Shown here: positions 36,802 to 46,226 of the stretch, one piece after another
Layout: each line of letters begins with the position of its first letter
How positions within the stretch are numbered: position 1 is the stretch's first letter
NCBI RefSeq assembly: GCF_003148805.1
Contig: NZ_QGGX01000004.1
Span: forward strand, 62,001 to 126,000
Direction of reading: 5' to 3'
Source: Aminobacter sp. AP02
GTDB taxonomy: Bacteria; Pseudomonadota; Alphaproteobacteria; Rhizobiales; Rhizobiaceae
DNA: 64,000 nt
Made by a program: the position numbers and the translations under genes
Notes under the pieces: generated by a model
What the model was told of the DNA's origin: nothing
The model's input: only the letters and a program-made list of their open reading frames with translations
Databases searched by the model: none

Positions 36802-38004
36802 ATGAACTTCGAATACAGCGCAAAGACAAAGGACTTGCTCGAACGGCTGAATGCCTTCATGCACGAGCATGTCTATCCCAACGAAGGCCGCTATCACGAA
36901 GAGGTCGAGGCCGATCGCTGGGGCCATCCGCCTGTTCTCGAAGAACTCAAGGCCAAGGCCAAGAAGGCAGGCCTGTGGAACCTGTTTCTGCCCGATTCCG
37001 AACACGGCGCGGGCCTGACCAACACCGAATACGCACCGCTCTGCGAAGTCATGGGCCGGGTGCATTTCTCGTCGCAGATATTCAACTGCTCGGCGCCTGA
37101 CACGGGCAACATCGAGACCATCGAGCGCTACGGCACGGAAGAACAGAAGGCACGCTGGCTGCCCGGCATGCTTGACGGCACCGTACGCTCCGCCTTTGCG
37201 ATGACTGAGCCGGATGTGGCATCCAGCGATGCGACCAACATCCAGAGTTCAATCGTCCGCGACGGAGACGACTACGTCATCAATGGCCGCAAGTGGTGGA
37301 TTTCGGGCGTCGGCGATCCGCATTGCGAATTGCTGATCTTCATGGGCAAGTCCGATCCAAGCGCCCACAAGCACAAACAGCAGTCGATGATCCTTGTGCC
37401 GATGGATACGCCAGGCATCAAGGTGCTCAGGCCGATGTCGGTGTTCGGCTATGACGACGCGCCGCACGGCCATATGGACATGATCTTCGAGAACGTCCGC
37501 GTGCCTGCATCAAACATGCTGCTCGGCGAAGGCCGTGGCTTCGAAATCGCACAAGGACGCCTCGGACCTGGCCGCATCCATCATTGCATGCGCCTGATCG
37601 GCCTTGCCGAACGTTGCCTGGAACTGATGTGCCGCCGCGTGAAGAGCCGTGTCGCCTTCGGCCGTCCGATCGGCGAACAGTCGGTGACGCTTGAGCGTAT
37701 CGCCGAATCCCGCATCATGATCGACCAGGCGCGGCTCTTGACGCTGAAGGCTGCCTACATGATGGACACCGTCGGCAACAAGGCGGCACGGGCTGAGATC
37801 GGCATGATCAAGGTCGCCGCGCCCAACATGGCCTGCAAGGTCATCGACTGGGCGATCCAGGCGCATGGCGCGGCCGGCGTGTCGCAAGATTTCGTGCTCG
37901 CCAACTATTATGCGCATGCCCGTAAGCTGCGCTTCGCCGACGGTCCCGACGAGGTGCACCGCAACCAGATCGGGCGCCTCGAGCTCGCCAAATACGCCGA
38001 CTGA
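36802..38004 (+). CDS. Acyl-CoA dehydrogenase, ACAD10/11 (LvaC)-like
   Basis: This 400-aa acyl-CoA dehydrogenase family member has [21 protein letters not shown] and the ACAD11-type ending [22 protein letters not shown]. The next gene, 16 bp away, is an aminoglycoside-phosphotransferase-like kinase. This pairing is the bacterial equivalent of human ACAD10/ACAD11 and of LvaC/LvaA of levulinate catabolism. There the kinase phosphorylates a 4-hydroxyacyl-CoA and the dehydrogenase-like partner eliminates phosphate, giving an enoyl-CoA that enters beta-oxidation. By inference it handles a 4-hydroxyacyl-CoA in this pathway. It need not be a classical dehydrogenase. Confidence 0.92.
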   Translation: MNFEYSAKTKDLLERLNAFMHEHVYPNEGRYHEEVEADRWGHPPVLEELKAKAKKAGLWNLFLPDSEHGAGLTNTEYAPLCEVMGRVHFSSQIFNCSAPDTGNIETIERYGTEEQKARWLPGMLDGTVRSAFAMTEPDVASSDATNIQSSIVRDGDDYVINGRKWWISGVGDPHCELLIFMGKSDPSAHKHKQQSMILVPMDTPGIKVLRPMSVFGYDDAPHGHMDMIFENVRVPASNMLLGEGRGFEIAQGRLGPGRIHHCMRLIGLAERCLELMCRRVKSRVAFGRPIGEQSVTLERIAESRIMIDQARLLTLKAAYMMDTVGNKAARAEIGMIKVAAPNMACKVIDWAIQAHGAAGVSQDFVLANYYAHARKLRFADGPDEVHRNQIGRLELAKYAD

Positions 38005-38020
38005 CCGGGGAGGGCGCGCC

Positions 38021-39091
38021 ATGGATGCCAGCCGTTTCGTCGGCACCGAGCCGCTCGCCGCTGACAGCAAGATCGACGTCGCGCGGCTGCACGCCTACCT
38101 CAGGGCCAACATAGAGGGCTGTGAGGGCAAGCTTACGGTCGAGCGCTTTCGCGGCGGCCAATCCAACCCGACGATGCTGCTCAGCTTCGACGGTAAGCGC
38201 AAGCTGGTGTTGCGCAAGAAGCCCGACGGCAAGCTTCTGCCGTCCGCCCATGCCGTCGATCGCGAATTCCGTGTCATCAGCGCGCTGCGCGAAACCGATG
38301 TTCCAGTGGCCGGCGCGCGGCTGCTCTGCGACGACGAGAGCATCGTCGGCGCGATGTTCTACGTCATGGATTTCGTCGAGGGGCGTTCTTTCTGGGCGCC
38401 GTCGCTGCCAGATCAGTCGCCAGCCGAGCGCAAGGCGATCTACATGGAGATGAACCGCGTCGCGGCAGCCCTGCACAAGACCGACTACAAGGCGGTGGGC
38501 CTCGAGGACTTCGGCAAGCCCGGCGACTACGTCGCCCGGCAGGTGGCGCGCTGGACCAAGCAGTACCGGGCCTCGGAAACCGAGACCATCGAGGCGATGG
38601 ACCGGCTGATCGAATGGCTGCCAAGCAACATTCCGCCGGGGACCCGCACCTCGCTGATCCATGGCGATTTCCGCATCGACAACATGCTGTTTCATCCGAC
38701 TGAAACGCGGGTGATGGCCGTGGTCGACTGGGAATTGTCCACGCTGGGCGAACCGATGGCCGATTTCGCCTATCACATGCTGACCTGGCGGCTACCCAAC
38801 AAGCCCTATCGCGGGCTCGGCGACATCGACATCGGCGAACTCGGTATCCCCGACGAGCGCAGCTACCGCGACGCCTATCTCAAGGCGACGGGGCAGGAGG
38901 GCGTCCCGGACCGCCACTGGTACGCCTACCTCGCCTACAGCCTGTTCCGTGTCGCCGGCATCCGACAGGGCATTATGAAGCGCGTGGTCGACGGCAATGC
39001 GGCGAGCGCCCATGCCCGCGAGGCCGGCGCCCTGGCGCGGCCGGTCGCCGAGTTCGGCTGGCACTACGCAGAACTGGCGATGAAATCGTAA
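38021..39091 (+). CDS. APH-fold kinase, 4-hydroxyacyl-CoA kinase-like (LvaA/ACAD10-11 kinase domain)
   Basis: This 356-aa aminoglycoside-phosphotransferase fold protein has an N-lobe glycine loop region FRGGQSNPTMLL and catalytic IHGDFRIDNMLF (His214, Asp216). Its metal-binding segment is VVDWELSTLGEPMADFAY (Asp236). Family knowledge: such proteins next to ACAD10/11-type dehydrogenases phosphorylate the 4-hydroxyl of hydroxyacyl-CoAs, not antibiotics. GGGGAGG precedes ATG 38021. It is flanked by the ACAD partner and an SDR, the same trio order idea as in lva operons. Confidence 0.92.
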   Translation: MDASRFVGTEPLAADSKIDVARLHAYLRANIEGCEGKLTVERFRGGQSNPTMLLSFDGKRKLVLRKKPDGKLLPSAHAVDREFRVISALRETDVPVAGARLLCDDESIVGAMFYVMDFVEGRSFWAPSLPDQSPAERKAIYMEMNRVAAALHKTDYKAVGLEDFGKPGDYVARQVARWTKQYRASETETIEAMDRLIEWLPSNIPPGTRTSLIHGDFRIDNMLFHPTETRVMAVVDWELSTLGEPMADFAYHMLTWRLPNKPYRGLGDIDIGELGIPDERSYRDAYLKATGQEGVPDRHWYAYLAYSLFRVAGIRQGIMKRVVDGNAASAHAREAGALARPVAEFGWHYAELAMKS

Positions 39092-39102
39092 GGGAGGATG
39101 GA

Positions 39103-39873
39103 ATGAGCGGACTGTATCCGGCAGAGGGCGCAGCAATCGTCATCGGCGGTAGCGGTGGCGTCGGGGCCGAAATCTGCCGGGTGCTGGCGCGGGACGGCTG
39201 CGACGTGGCGCTGACCTACCACAGCAATCAGGCCAAGGCCGAGTCCGCTGCGGATGCAGTACGCGGCGAGGGGCGCAAGGCGTCCATCCACAAGCTCAAT
39301 ATCGAAGATGTCGACGCGACGCGCGCCTTTATCAACGGCGTGGCGGAAGTCCATGGCGCCGTCCACACGGTGATCTATGCTGCGGGCCCACTGGTGCCGC
39401 TGATCCACCTCAGCAAGATCGAGCCCGAACAGATGCGCAAGCACCTGATGCAGGACGCCTTCGGCTTCTTCAACGTCATCCATTACGCCATTCCGCACCT
39501 GCGCAAGGCGCGCGGCTCGATCGTTGCATGCCAGAGCTCGGCGCAGTACCGCTTTGCTGCGGCCGACGGCCTGTCTGTGGTGCCGAAATCGGCCGTCCAT
39601 GCGCTGATGAAGGGTGTGGCCAAGGAAGAGGGCCGCTACGGCATCCGCGCCAATGGCGTGGCGCTCGGCATCATAGAGACCGGCCAGCACACCGAACTCA
39701 GCAAGCTTGGTTATATCGACGACAAGTACATGCAGGCAGCTGCCATGGCCACGCCCCTGCGCCGCAACGGCAAGGCCATCGACATCGCCGAGGCCGTCAG
39801 CTTCCTGGCATCCAGCCGCGCCGGTTTCATCTCCGGCGAAGTGATCAATGTCGACGGCGGATATCACGTCTGA
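39103..39873 (+). CDS. SDR-family oxidoreductase
   Basis: This 256-aa SDR has a degenerate cofactor motif, IVIGGSGGVGAEICRVLARDG, with an NADP-type LTYHSNQAKAE. The usual YxxxK tyrosine region reads AADGLSVVPKSAVHALMKG, so Tyr is replaced by Val while Lys is kept (VVPKSA). The C-terminal ISGEVINVDGGYHV is normal. Despite its normal frame it may not be a standard dehydrogenase. GGGAGGATGGA precedes the start. It is the last gene of the transcript that begins at 31894. Confidence 0.87.
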   Translation: MSGLYPAEGAAIVIGGSGGVGAEICRVLARDGCDVALTYHSNQAKAESAADAVRGEGRKASIHKLNIEDVDATRAFINGVAEVHGAVHTVIYAAGPLVPLIHLSKIEPEQMRKHLMQDAFGFFNVIHYAIPHLRKARGSIVACQSSAQYRFAAADGLSVVPKSAVHALMKGVAKEEGRYGIRANGVALGIIETGQHTELSKLGYIDDKYMQAAAMATPLRRNGKAIDIAEAVSFLASSRAGFISGEVINVDGGYHV

Positions 39874-39912
39874 CCGCAAATTTCGTGCGGGCGGAAATGC
39901 TTGTAGCTACCG

Positions 39913-39933
39913 TTAGTCTTTTCAGACGATGTT
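39913..39933 (+). promoter_or_regulatory. Recurrent palindromic operator, copy i (thiolase operon)
   Basis: TTAGTCT-TTTC-AGACGATGTT, ending 123 bp before the thiolase start. It is one of the best matches to the consensus, including the trailing GTT. Confidence 0.8.
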
Positions 39934-40056
39934 CAGTGGCCCCACCGCTCCTAGCAAGTAGTTGGAAAACTTCGGTTCCGGACGCTTCGCAGCAGAAATG
40001 ACCTGCGCATTTGCTGCCCGGGTTCCCGCCGAAATCAACTGTTCTGGAGCAATCCT

Positions 40057-41262
40057 TTGCGCGAAGCCGTCATCGTTTCCGTCGCCCGCACCCCCATCGG
40101 CAAGGCCTTCCGTGGCGCCTTCAACGACACCGAGGCCCCGGCACTGTCCGGCCACGTCGTGCGCGAGGCAGTCAAGCGCGCCGGTATCGCTCTCGACGCC
40201 GTCGAGGATGTCGTCATGGGCTGCTCGGCCCAGCAGGGCACGCAGGGCTACAATATCGGTCGCCTGACGGCTGCCGCAGCCGGCCTGCCCGACAGCGTTC
40301 CCGGGATGTCGATCGACCGCATGTGCTCGTCGGGCCTGATGGCTGTTTCGATCGCCGCAAAGCAGATCATCGTAGACGGCATGGAAACGGTTGTCGCCGG
40401 CGGCGTGGAATCGATCAGCCTGACCCAGAACAAGCACAAGAACAGTTTTCGCGCCCGTTCGCAGGCAGTGACCTCGCAGTGGCCGCATATGTACATGACG
40501 ATGATCGAGACCGCCGAGATCGTCGCGAAGAAGTACGGCATCAGCCGCGAGGCGCAGGACGAGTTCTCGCTGGCGAGCCAGCTGCGCACAGCCGCCGCCC
40601 ACCAGGCCGGCCGCTTCGATGACGAGATCGTGCCGATGGCGTCGCGCAAGATGGTGGTCAACAAGGAAACCAACGAGACCAGCTTCCAGGACGTCACGCT
40701 GACGCAGGACGAAGGCTTCCGCGCCGACACCAATCTCGAGGGCCTCGCCAAGCTCAAGCCTGTCTTCGCCGATGGCGAAGTGATCAAGACAGGCGAGTAC
40801 GTCACCGCCGGCAACTCATCGCAGCTGTCGGACGGCGCTGCCGCGCTCGTGGTCATGGAAGCCAGGCGCGCCGAGCAGCTTGGCCTCAAGCCACTGGGTG
40901 CCTATCGTGGCATGACCGTTGCCGGCTGTGCCCCCGAGGAGATGGGCATCGGCCCGATCTTCGCAGTGCCGAAGCTGTTGCAGAGGCACGGCCTCAAGGT
41001 CGACGACATCGGGCTCTGGGAGCTCAACGAGGCTTTCGCCAGCCAGGCGGTCTACTGCCGCGACACGCTGGGCATCGATCCCGACAAGGTCAACGTCAAC
41101 GGCGGCGCTATCGCCGTCGGCCACCCCTTCGGCATGACCGGCGCGCGCACGACCGGCCACGTGCTGATCGAAGGGCGTCGCCGCGGCGTGAAATACGGCG
41201 TCGTCACCATGTGCGTCGGTGGCGGCATGGGTGCTGCCGGCCTGTTCGAAATCTTCAACTGA
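40057..41262 (+). CDS. Acetyl-CoA acyltransferase (thiolase)
   Basis: This 401-aa thiolase has Cys90 ([13 protein letters not shown]), His356 ([15 protein letters not shown]) and Cys386 ([12 protein letters not shown]), so it is catalytically complete. It differs from the FadA6-like thiolase at 13037 and looks like a general degradative thiolase, possibly removing acetyl- or propionyl-CoA from the later linear intermediates. TTG 40057 is the start, with GGAG 7 nt upstream. A VOC-family gene follows 23 bp later. Confidence 0.94.
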   Translation: MREAVIVSVARTPIGKAFRGAFNDTEAPALSGHVVREAVKRAGIALDAVEDVVMGCSAQQGTQGYNIGRLTAAAAGLPDSVPGMSIDRMCSSGLMAVSIAAKQIIVDGMETVVAGGVESISLTQNKHKNSFRARSQAVTSQWPHMYMTMIETAEIVAKKYGISREAQDEFSLASQLRTAAAHQAGRFDDEIVPMASRKMVVNKETNETSFQDVTLTQDEGFRADTNLEGLAKLKPVFADGEVIKTGEYVTAGNSSQLSDGAAALVVMEARRAEQLGLKPLGAYRGMTVAGCAPEEMGIGPIFAVPKLLQRHGLKVDDIGLWELNEAFASQAVYCRDTLGIDPDKVNVNGGAIAVGHPFGMTGARTTGHVLIEGRRRGVKYGVVTMCVGGGMGAAGLFEIFN

Positions 41263-41285
41263 TCGGGCATTTCAGGGAGGGGACG

Positions 41286-41891
41286 ATGACCACAGCCGAG
41301 CTTGGACTTGGACAGGGATTGAAGCCCATATTGGGGCCCGCGACCCAGCTCGGCTTTGTCGTCCGCGACATCGAAAAAGCCATGCACCACTGGATCGACG
41401 TGTTCGGCGTCGGTCCCTTCATCTTCATGGAGCGAGGCGTCAGCCAGCCGGTGAGCACCACCTGGCATCGCGGCCAGCCCGTCGAGGTCGAGCTGCGGCT
41501 CGCTTTCGGATACATGGGTGATGTGCAGATCGAACTGATCGAGCAAACCAACGACGCCTCGTCGCCCTACAGGGACTTCCTCGCCTCCGGGCGCGAGGGC
41601 CTGCAGCACCTGGGCTTCTGGGTGCATGACCATTCCGAAGCGACCGCGCGCGTCGAGGTCGCGGGCTACGAGCGCGACTACGAGATCCGTGTCGCCGGCC
41701 AGGACCAGTCGATCCTCTACTACCGTTCGCCCGACCTCTATGGGCCGATGCTGGAGATCGTCCCGCCGATGTGGCGTCGCTCGCGTCAGGCAGTGCTCGA
41801 CCACATCCGGGCCTACAAAGGCGCGGATCCCATCATCCGCTTTGACACCTACAGCGCCTTCATCCAGCAGGCCGGTGTGAAATTCGACTGA
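41286..41891 (+). CDS. VOC-superfamily (glyoxalase-like) protein
   Basis: This 201-aa vicinal-oxygen-chelate fold protein has QLGFVVRDIEKAMHHWID, GLQHLGFWVHD and YGPMLEIVPP, giving the repeated beta-alpha-beta-beta-beta units with His/Glu metal ligands. Candidates are a methylmalonyl-CoA-epimerase-like or lyase/dioxygenase function. Its place after a thiolase would suit an epimerase acting on a branched CoA ester, as alpha-methyl-branched acyl-CoAs arise from steroid C/D rings (inference). ATG 41286 has GGAGGGG upstream. Confidence 0.85.
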   Translation: MTTAELGLGQGLKPILGPATQLGFVVRDIEKAMHHWIDVFGVGPFIFMERGVSQPVSTTWHRGQPVEVELRLAFGYMGDVQIELIEQTNDASSPYRDFLASGREGLQHLGFWVHDHSEATARVEVAGYERDYEIRVAGQDQSILYYRSPDLYGPMLEIVPPMWRRSRQAVLDHIRAYKGADPIIRFDTYSAFIQQAGVKFD

Positions 41892-41943
41892 TTTCCAGGA
41901 AGTTGCCGTCAGATTAAGGCCGTCGGGTATCAGGCGGACTTTG

Positions 41944-42681
41944 CTATTTGACCAGCTTTTCCAGCTCGTCGATCTGCTGGCGCAGGCCGGAGATGGTCTG
42001 GCGCACGGCCTCGGCATCACGCGGCTGGTCGTGATGGGCCCGCAGACCGGCAAGGGCCATGTCCGCGATGATCTCGCCGATCTCCACTGGGGTCTTGGCA
42101 CCAGAAGGCGAGTACCAGCGAGATGTCCAGTTGGCCATGCCGATCACGGCAAAGGCGGTGACCTTTGGGTCGACTGTCCGAAATTCGCCGCTGACGATAC
42201 CATCGGAAATGCAGCGAACATAAAAATCATAGATGTGGCGACGGCCCTGATTGTAGATCGGGCCGAGCGCCTCCGGGATCTGGGTTTCGAGGCGCGACAA
42301 CAAGATGAAGCGCGAGCCCGAAGACAGGCGGCGGACGATGCCGTCTACGATTGCGCGACGCAGCCGCTCGGAAGCCGACAGGCCGGGTTCGGCCATCAGC
42401 TCCTGAAGGCGGTGGGACGGCGTCAGGGCTTCCGACTCGACGAGGGCGGCCAACATTTCTTCCTTGTTGCGGAAGTAGTGGTAGACCGCCGAGCGACCGA
42501 GGCCGAGCGCCTGGGCGATATCGTTGATGCTGGTCTGGACATAGCCCTTGCTGTCGAACAGCTCGGCGGCGATGTCGATAAGCTGCTCGCGCACCAATTC
42601 CTTGCGCGGATTGGTCGACGCGCGGGCCGAGCCATCACGATCGAGATATTCTGCGCCTGCGCCGCCATCCATCTGTGCCAT
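41944..42681 (-). CDS. TetR-family transcriptional regulator
   Basis: This 245-aa repressor-type regulator has an N-terminal helix-turn-helix at about residues 45-75 (TSINDIAQALGLGRSAVYHYF). Its C-terminal ligand domain contains FAVIGMANWTSRWYSPSG, a feature shared, as I recall, with KstR2-like regulators that sense HIP-CoA. The last 25 residues form a probable coiled coil (ISGLRQQIDELEKLVK). ATG 42681 is preferred to an upstream TTG because AGGA precedes it. A 20-bp inverted repeat at 42736 is a candidate autoregulatory operator. I do not see KstR2-type palindromes elsewhere in the cluster. Confidence 0.9.
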   Translation of the reverse strand: MAQMDGGAGAEYLDRDGSARASTNPRKELVREQLIDIAAELFDSKGYVQTSINDIAQALGLGRSAVYHYFRNKEEMLAALVESEALTPSHRLQELMAEPGLSASERLRRAIVDGIVRRLSSGSRFILLSRLETQIPEALGPIYNQGRRHIYDFYVRCISDGIVSGEFRTVDPKVTAFAVIGMANWTSRWYSPSGAKTPVEIGEIIADMALAGLRAHHDQPRDAEAVRQTISGLRQQIDELEKLVK

Positions 42682-42735
42682 ACGCGCTATCCTGCTCAAG
42701 GCCGCAACTCCACGCTTCGGATACTCGACGCAACG

Positions 42736-42755
42736 TTCGACAACCGGCGGTCGAA
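42736..42755. promoter_or_regulatory. Inverted repeat upstream of the TetR gene
   Basis: TTCGAC and GTCGAA separated by 8 nt (with a CCGG core) lie 54 bp upstream of the TetR start. Size and position suit a TetR autoregulatory operator. The 172-bp gap around it contains no gene. Confidence 0.5.
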
Positions 42756-42853
42756 TCGCCCAAAGCCCAGGCTACTGGCCGGATCGAATATAATACGGTT
42801 CGCGTTTCTGTAAGCCCGCCGCGATGCAGGATTTTTATCGTCAGGCATTAGTG

Positions 42854-43744
42854 TCACGTTCTTGTATCAACGGCCTTACCGGCAATCGGCTGATAGAGCG
42901 GGGCGCCGAACAGCGGGCGCCGCGACTCGGGCAGCCGCCCGTCCGTATCGGTGACGCCGTAGCGGCTTGCCAGCTCGGTCGAATAGAAGGTGCCGCCGCT
43001 GAGCGCCATGGCGTCACCGGCCGCATGGATCGCCGCCAGCACGCGGCCGAGAAAGAATGGCGTCTCGATATGCGGCAGGTTGCCGGCATTGTCGCCAATC
43101 ACGCCACCCGCAGCGATCCCGGCAAGCGTGCGTTCGGTGCCGATCAGGCCCGGCCACAGCGAGATTGCGGCCACGTCGAAGGGCTTGAGCTCGTGGGCCA
43201 TGTCGTGGGCCAGCTTGTCTTGTCCGGCCTTTCCGACGCCGTAGGGCAGGCTATGACGATAGACCTTGCCGCCCGGGCCGGAGGTATTGGCAATCAATCC
43301 CGAGTGCTGGCGAACCATGATGGGTGCCGCGAAATGGCTGGCCGCATAGCTCGAGCGCAGGCCGACATCGATCATGTCGCGCCACAGCGACAGCGGGCGT
43401 TCCCAGAAATTGCCGTCGGGAACGGCCCAGTCGGGCATGGCGAAGGCATTGTTGACGAGCAGGTCGAGCCGACCCTGTTCGGCATCGACGCGTTTGAACA
43501 GGGCTTCGGTTTGGCCATCGTCGAGATGATCGCAGATGGCAACGATGCCCTTGCCACCGGCCTGGTCGATCGCCTCGGCGGTGTCGCTAACGGTGCCGCC
43601 CCAAGGGCCGATCGCCTTGCGCTCGCTGCGGCCGGTGCAATAGACGGTGAAGCCGGCTTCACCCAGCGCAACGGCAATGCCGCGACCAAGGCCACGGCTG
43701 GCGCCGGTGACGACCGCAACGGGCCTGTTTTCATTGCTGCTCAA
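42854..43744 (-). CDS. SDR-family oxidoreductase (DHRS1-like)
   Basis: This 296-aa SDR has AVVTGASRGLGRGIAVALGEAGFTVYCTGRSER, NNAFAMPDW, Tyr/Lys in SLPYGVGKAGQDKLAHDMAHEL and a long C-terminal extension, features of the DHRS1-like group. The TTG start at 43744 overlaps the stop of the preceding SDR (TTGA), with GAGGAAG upstream; the coupling makes this start credible. The substrate is unknown; human DHRS1 reduces steroids and other carbonyls, so a steroid role is imaginable. Confidence 0.87.
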   Translation of the reverse strand: MSSNENRPVAVVTGASRGLGRGIAVALGEAGFTVYCTGRSERKAIGPWGGTVSDTAEAIDQAGGKGIVAICDHLDDGQTEALFKRVDAEQGRLDLLVNNAFAMPDWAVPDGNFWERPLSLWRDMIDVGLRSSYAASHFAAPIMVRQHSGLIANTSGPGGKVYRHSLPYGVGKAGQDKLAHDMAHELKPFDVAAISLWPGLIGTERTLAGIAAGGVIGDNAGNLPHIETPFFLGRVLAAIHAAGDAMALSGGTFYSTELASRYGVTDTDGRLPESRRPLFGAPLYQPIAGKAVDTRT

Positions 43745-44619
43745 CTCGGCTTCCTCTGGTAGCCTAGGCCGAGCGGCTGCTGATTGCCGGTCAGCGTCTC
43801 GGTGAAGGCTGCGCTGACCGCTTCGTAGCTCCAGTCGCCCTCAAGCACCGGATCGGCGATCAGCGGATGCGTGACGAAGGACAGTTGCTTGCCGGCGATG
43901 CGCACGACCTGGCCGTTGATCTTCTCGGCTGCGTCGGAGAGCAGGAAGCTGACGACCGGAGCATTGACGTTGGCGTCGGGCAGGGCGGCATAATGCACCT
44001 CGCGGCTGGCCGCTTGTTCGGCCATCAACGCCTTGTTCTGGGCTGCCATGGCAGTTTCCGCCAAAGGCGACAGCGCGTTGACACGCACGCCGGTGCCGCG
44101 CAGTTCCATGGCCCAGCTGTAGGTGAGGGAGGCGACCCCGCCCTTGGTGGCGCCGTAACCGCCAAGCGCCACGTCACCAGCCTGCGATCCGGACGCGACG
44201 TTGATGATCGAGCCGCCCTTGCCTGCGGCCAGCATGCGCCGTGCGGCGTGGCTGGCGCAGGCAGCGGTGCCGATGAGGTTGATCTCTACCATGCGGCGCA
44301 TATCAGCCTCGGTGAGGTCGAGGATCTTGCCAATACGCAGGATGCCGGCGTTGTTGACGATGCCAGTGATGGCGCCGAACGCATCGATGCAGGTGTCAAC
44401 CAGCGACTGGGCATAGCTCCAGGACGAGATGTCGCCGGCGTGAGCGACGGCTTTGCCGCCCGAGCCAACGATCGAATCGACACTCGACTGCGCGGCCTCG
44501 GCGCTGATGTCGTTGACGACCACCGCTGCACCTAGGCGCGCAGCGTGGCGCGCGTAGGCAGCGCCAAGGCCTGAGCCGGCACCTGTGATGACAACAGCCT
44601 TGCCTTCAAGTGATTTCAT
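43741..44619 (-). CDS. SDR-family dehydrogenase, HSD17B4-like
   Basis: This 292-aa SDR has VVITGAGSGLGAAYARHAARLGAAVVVNDIS, catalytic Ser in NVASGSQ and Tyr/Lys in GGYGATKGGVASL. A C-terminal tail continues past the core (VTHPLIADPVLEGDWSYEAVSAAF). It is the second HSD17B4-like protein in the window (see 14805). ATG 44619 follows GGGAGGACGCC. It is the first gene of a two-SDR operon, and a variant operator lies about 46 bp upstream. Confidence 0.9.
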   Translation of the reverse strand: MKSLEGKAVVITGAGSGLGAAYARHAARLGAAVVVNDISAEAAQSSVDSIVGSGGKAVAHAGDISSWSYAQSLVDTCIDAFGAITGIVNNAGILRIGKILDLTEADMRRMVEINLIGTAACASHAARRMLAAGKGGSIINVASGSQAGDVALGGYGATKGGVASLTYSWAMELRGTGVRVNALSPLAETAMAAQNKALMAEQAASREVHYAALPDANVNAPVVSFLLSDAAEKINGQVVRIAGKQLSFVTHPLIADPVLEGDWSYEAVSAAFTETLTGNQQPLGLGYQRKPS

Positions 44620-44966
44620 TGGCGTCCTCCCGGCCAACAAGCATGGCGGCGACAGACACCAAGGGCATCCCACATTTGGACGAGGCGCGGGAAGGATCGG
44701 GCGTCTTTCGAAACGGCTGTCACGCGCGAAGCGCTGGTCGAAACAACGGTCACCAACCGTCAAATCGGCCAAAGGATCTCGATTGAGCCGGAGGACCGCA
44801 CAGCGTGTTCCGATGAATGGATGAAGCGCTTCGACAGGGCGCACCTTGGAGGGGCTCCCACTTAGCGCCACCGAATTGTTCCACTTGGCTTCTCAACCCA
44901 ACCGGCTTTGTTGCATGATGCCGTGCAAGATTGGACCCTATCGCATCGACGAAGAAGGCGGACTTG
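44620..44966. promoter_or_regulatory. Divergent intergenic region (SDR operon / LacI regulator)
   Basis: This 347-bp gap holds the variant palindrome at 44665, a short 5-5-5 inverted repeat (ACGGT, ACCGT) at 44746-44760, and presumably two promoters. I see no coding frame with family features here. Confidence 0.5.
44665..44683 (-). promoter_or_regulatory. Variant recurrent operator, copy l (SDR operon)
   Basis: Minus-strand TCGTCC-AAAT-GTGGGATGC: left half perfect, right half changed. The same 19 bp occur identically at 53916. It lies 46 bp upstream of the SDR start at 44619. Confidence 0.5.
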
Positions 44967-45992
44967 GTGGCGCGGAGAAGACGTGGCGGCGGCAAGCCGA
45001 CGATTGCCGATGTTGCGCGCCGCGCTGGCGTGGGCGCAATTACCGTGTCACGCGCTCTGCGCGAGCCTGATCGCGTTTCGGAGGATCTACGCAACCAGAT
45101 TGCCACGGCGATCGAGGAACTTGGCTATGTGCCCGACCGCAATGCCCGTGCGCTTGCTTCGGCGCGGGACGATATTGTCGCTGTTTTGGTGCCGTCGCTG
45201 ACAAACAACGTCTTCGCCGAGGTCGTGCGCGGCCTCTATGACGGTCTGGGCGACAGCCACCTCCAGCTTCACCTTGGCAACACCCACTATTCGGGCATTG
45301 AAGAGGAACGCTTGCTGCGTGTTTTCCTGAGCCAGCGACCGTCGGCCCTTGTTGTTTCCGGTATCGACCAGACTCCGGCAGCCCGAGCGATGCTGCAGAA
45401 GGCGGGATGTCCCGTGGTCCAGATCATGGAAACGGGCTCCAATCCGGTCGATATGATGATCGGCTTTTCGCATTTCGAAGGCGGGCGCACGGTCACCCGC
45501 CACCTTGTGGAGATGGGTTACCGAAGGATCGGTTTCATCGGCGCGCGCATGGACCCTCGGTCGCAGCGCCGCATGGCTGGCTATCGCGCCGTGGTTGAAG
45601 AGGCCGGTCTCTATGACCCGCGCTTGGTGACCACGACGCCCACGCCATCCAGCGTCTCGCTCGGTCGCGAACTGTTGCGGCACGCCCTTGCCAAGTCGCC
45701 CGACCTTGACGCTGTATTCTGCAACAATGACGACCTGGCCCTGGGGGCGCTGTTCGAATGCAACCGCTCTGCGCTGGCAGTACCAGGACGGATTGGCATT
45801 GCAGGCTTCAACGACCTCGACATGATGGAAGTGGCCTTTCCCTCACTTACCTCCGTTCGTACGCATCGCTACGAGATCGGCAGGCGCGCGGTTGCCATGG
45901 TTCGTGCTGCGCTATCTGGGACACGTCAACCAGAACACGTCGTTGACGTCGGTTTCGAGCTGAAGATCCGGGAAAGCACAAGCCGCAAATAG
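44967..45992 (+). CDS. LacI-family transcriptional regulator (gluconate/sugar module)
   Basis: This roughly 341-aa LacI/GalR regulator has an N-terminal helix-turn-helix TIADVARRAGVGAITVSRAL then hinge NARALASARDD. The periplasmic-binding-like sensor domain follows (VLVPSLTNNVFAEVVRGLYDGL to GIAGFNDLDMMEVAFPSLTSVRTHRYEIGRRA). It resembles GntR of gluconate regulation. Start choice is uncertain: GTG 44967 has AAGGCGG upstream, while a TTG at 44931 would add 12 residues. It precedes a sugar ABC operon, gluconokinase and a lactonase, and the palindrome at 46041 is its probable operator. Confidence 0.88.
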   Translation: MARRRRGGGKPTIADVARRAGVGAITVSRALREPDRVSEDLRNQIATAIEELGYVPDRNARALASARDDIVAVLVPSLTNNVFAEVVRGLYDGLGDSHLQLHLGNTHYSGIEEERLLRVFLSQRPSALVVSGIDQTPAARAMLQKAGCPVVQIMETGSNPVDMMIGFSHFEGGRTVTRHLVEMGYRRIGFIGARMDPRSQRRMAGYRAVVEEAGLYDPRLVTTTPTPSSVSLGRELLRHALAKSPDLDAVFCNNDDLALGALFECNRSALAVPGRIGIAGFNDLDMMEVAFPSLTSVRTHRYEIGRRAVAMVRAALSGTRQPEHVVDVGFELKIRESTSRK

Positions 45993-46040
45993 TCTCCCAT
46001 TGCTCGTCACGCTGAAGCGGGGCCGTCTTTACATTCAAGG

Positions 46041-46056
46041 ATGGTAGCGCTACCAT
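46041..46056. promoter_or_regulatory. LacI-type operator
   Basis: ATGGTAGCGCTACCAT is a perfect 16-bp palindrome with the central CG and flanking TGGTA/TACCA typical of LacI-family operators. It lies 171 bp upstream of the binding-protein gene and 48 bp after the LacI-type regulator gene. The rest of the 234-bp gap holds no gene. Confidence 0.8.
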
Positions 46057-46226
46057 CGTCGAATTGCGCCAATTGCCGGGAGGAATGGCCTTGGTGTGCA
46101 ATGTGGAGGATATTGTCCCGACATTCGCCTGCCGCAGCGGTGACGCTGCCGAGGGAATGTTGTGCCGCCATTCTGGCCGCTTGCGGATCGATCCTCAACG
46201 TCATGAAACGAAACGGGAGGATTGAC

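Noticed and set aside
38021-39091. Aminoglycoside resistance gene
   Set aside because: The kinase fold is shared, but the pairing with an ACAD10/11-type dehydrogenase and catabolic context point to hydroxyacyl-CoA phosphorylation.
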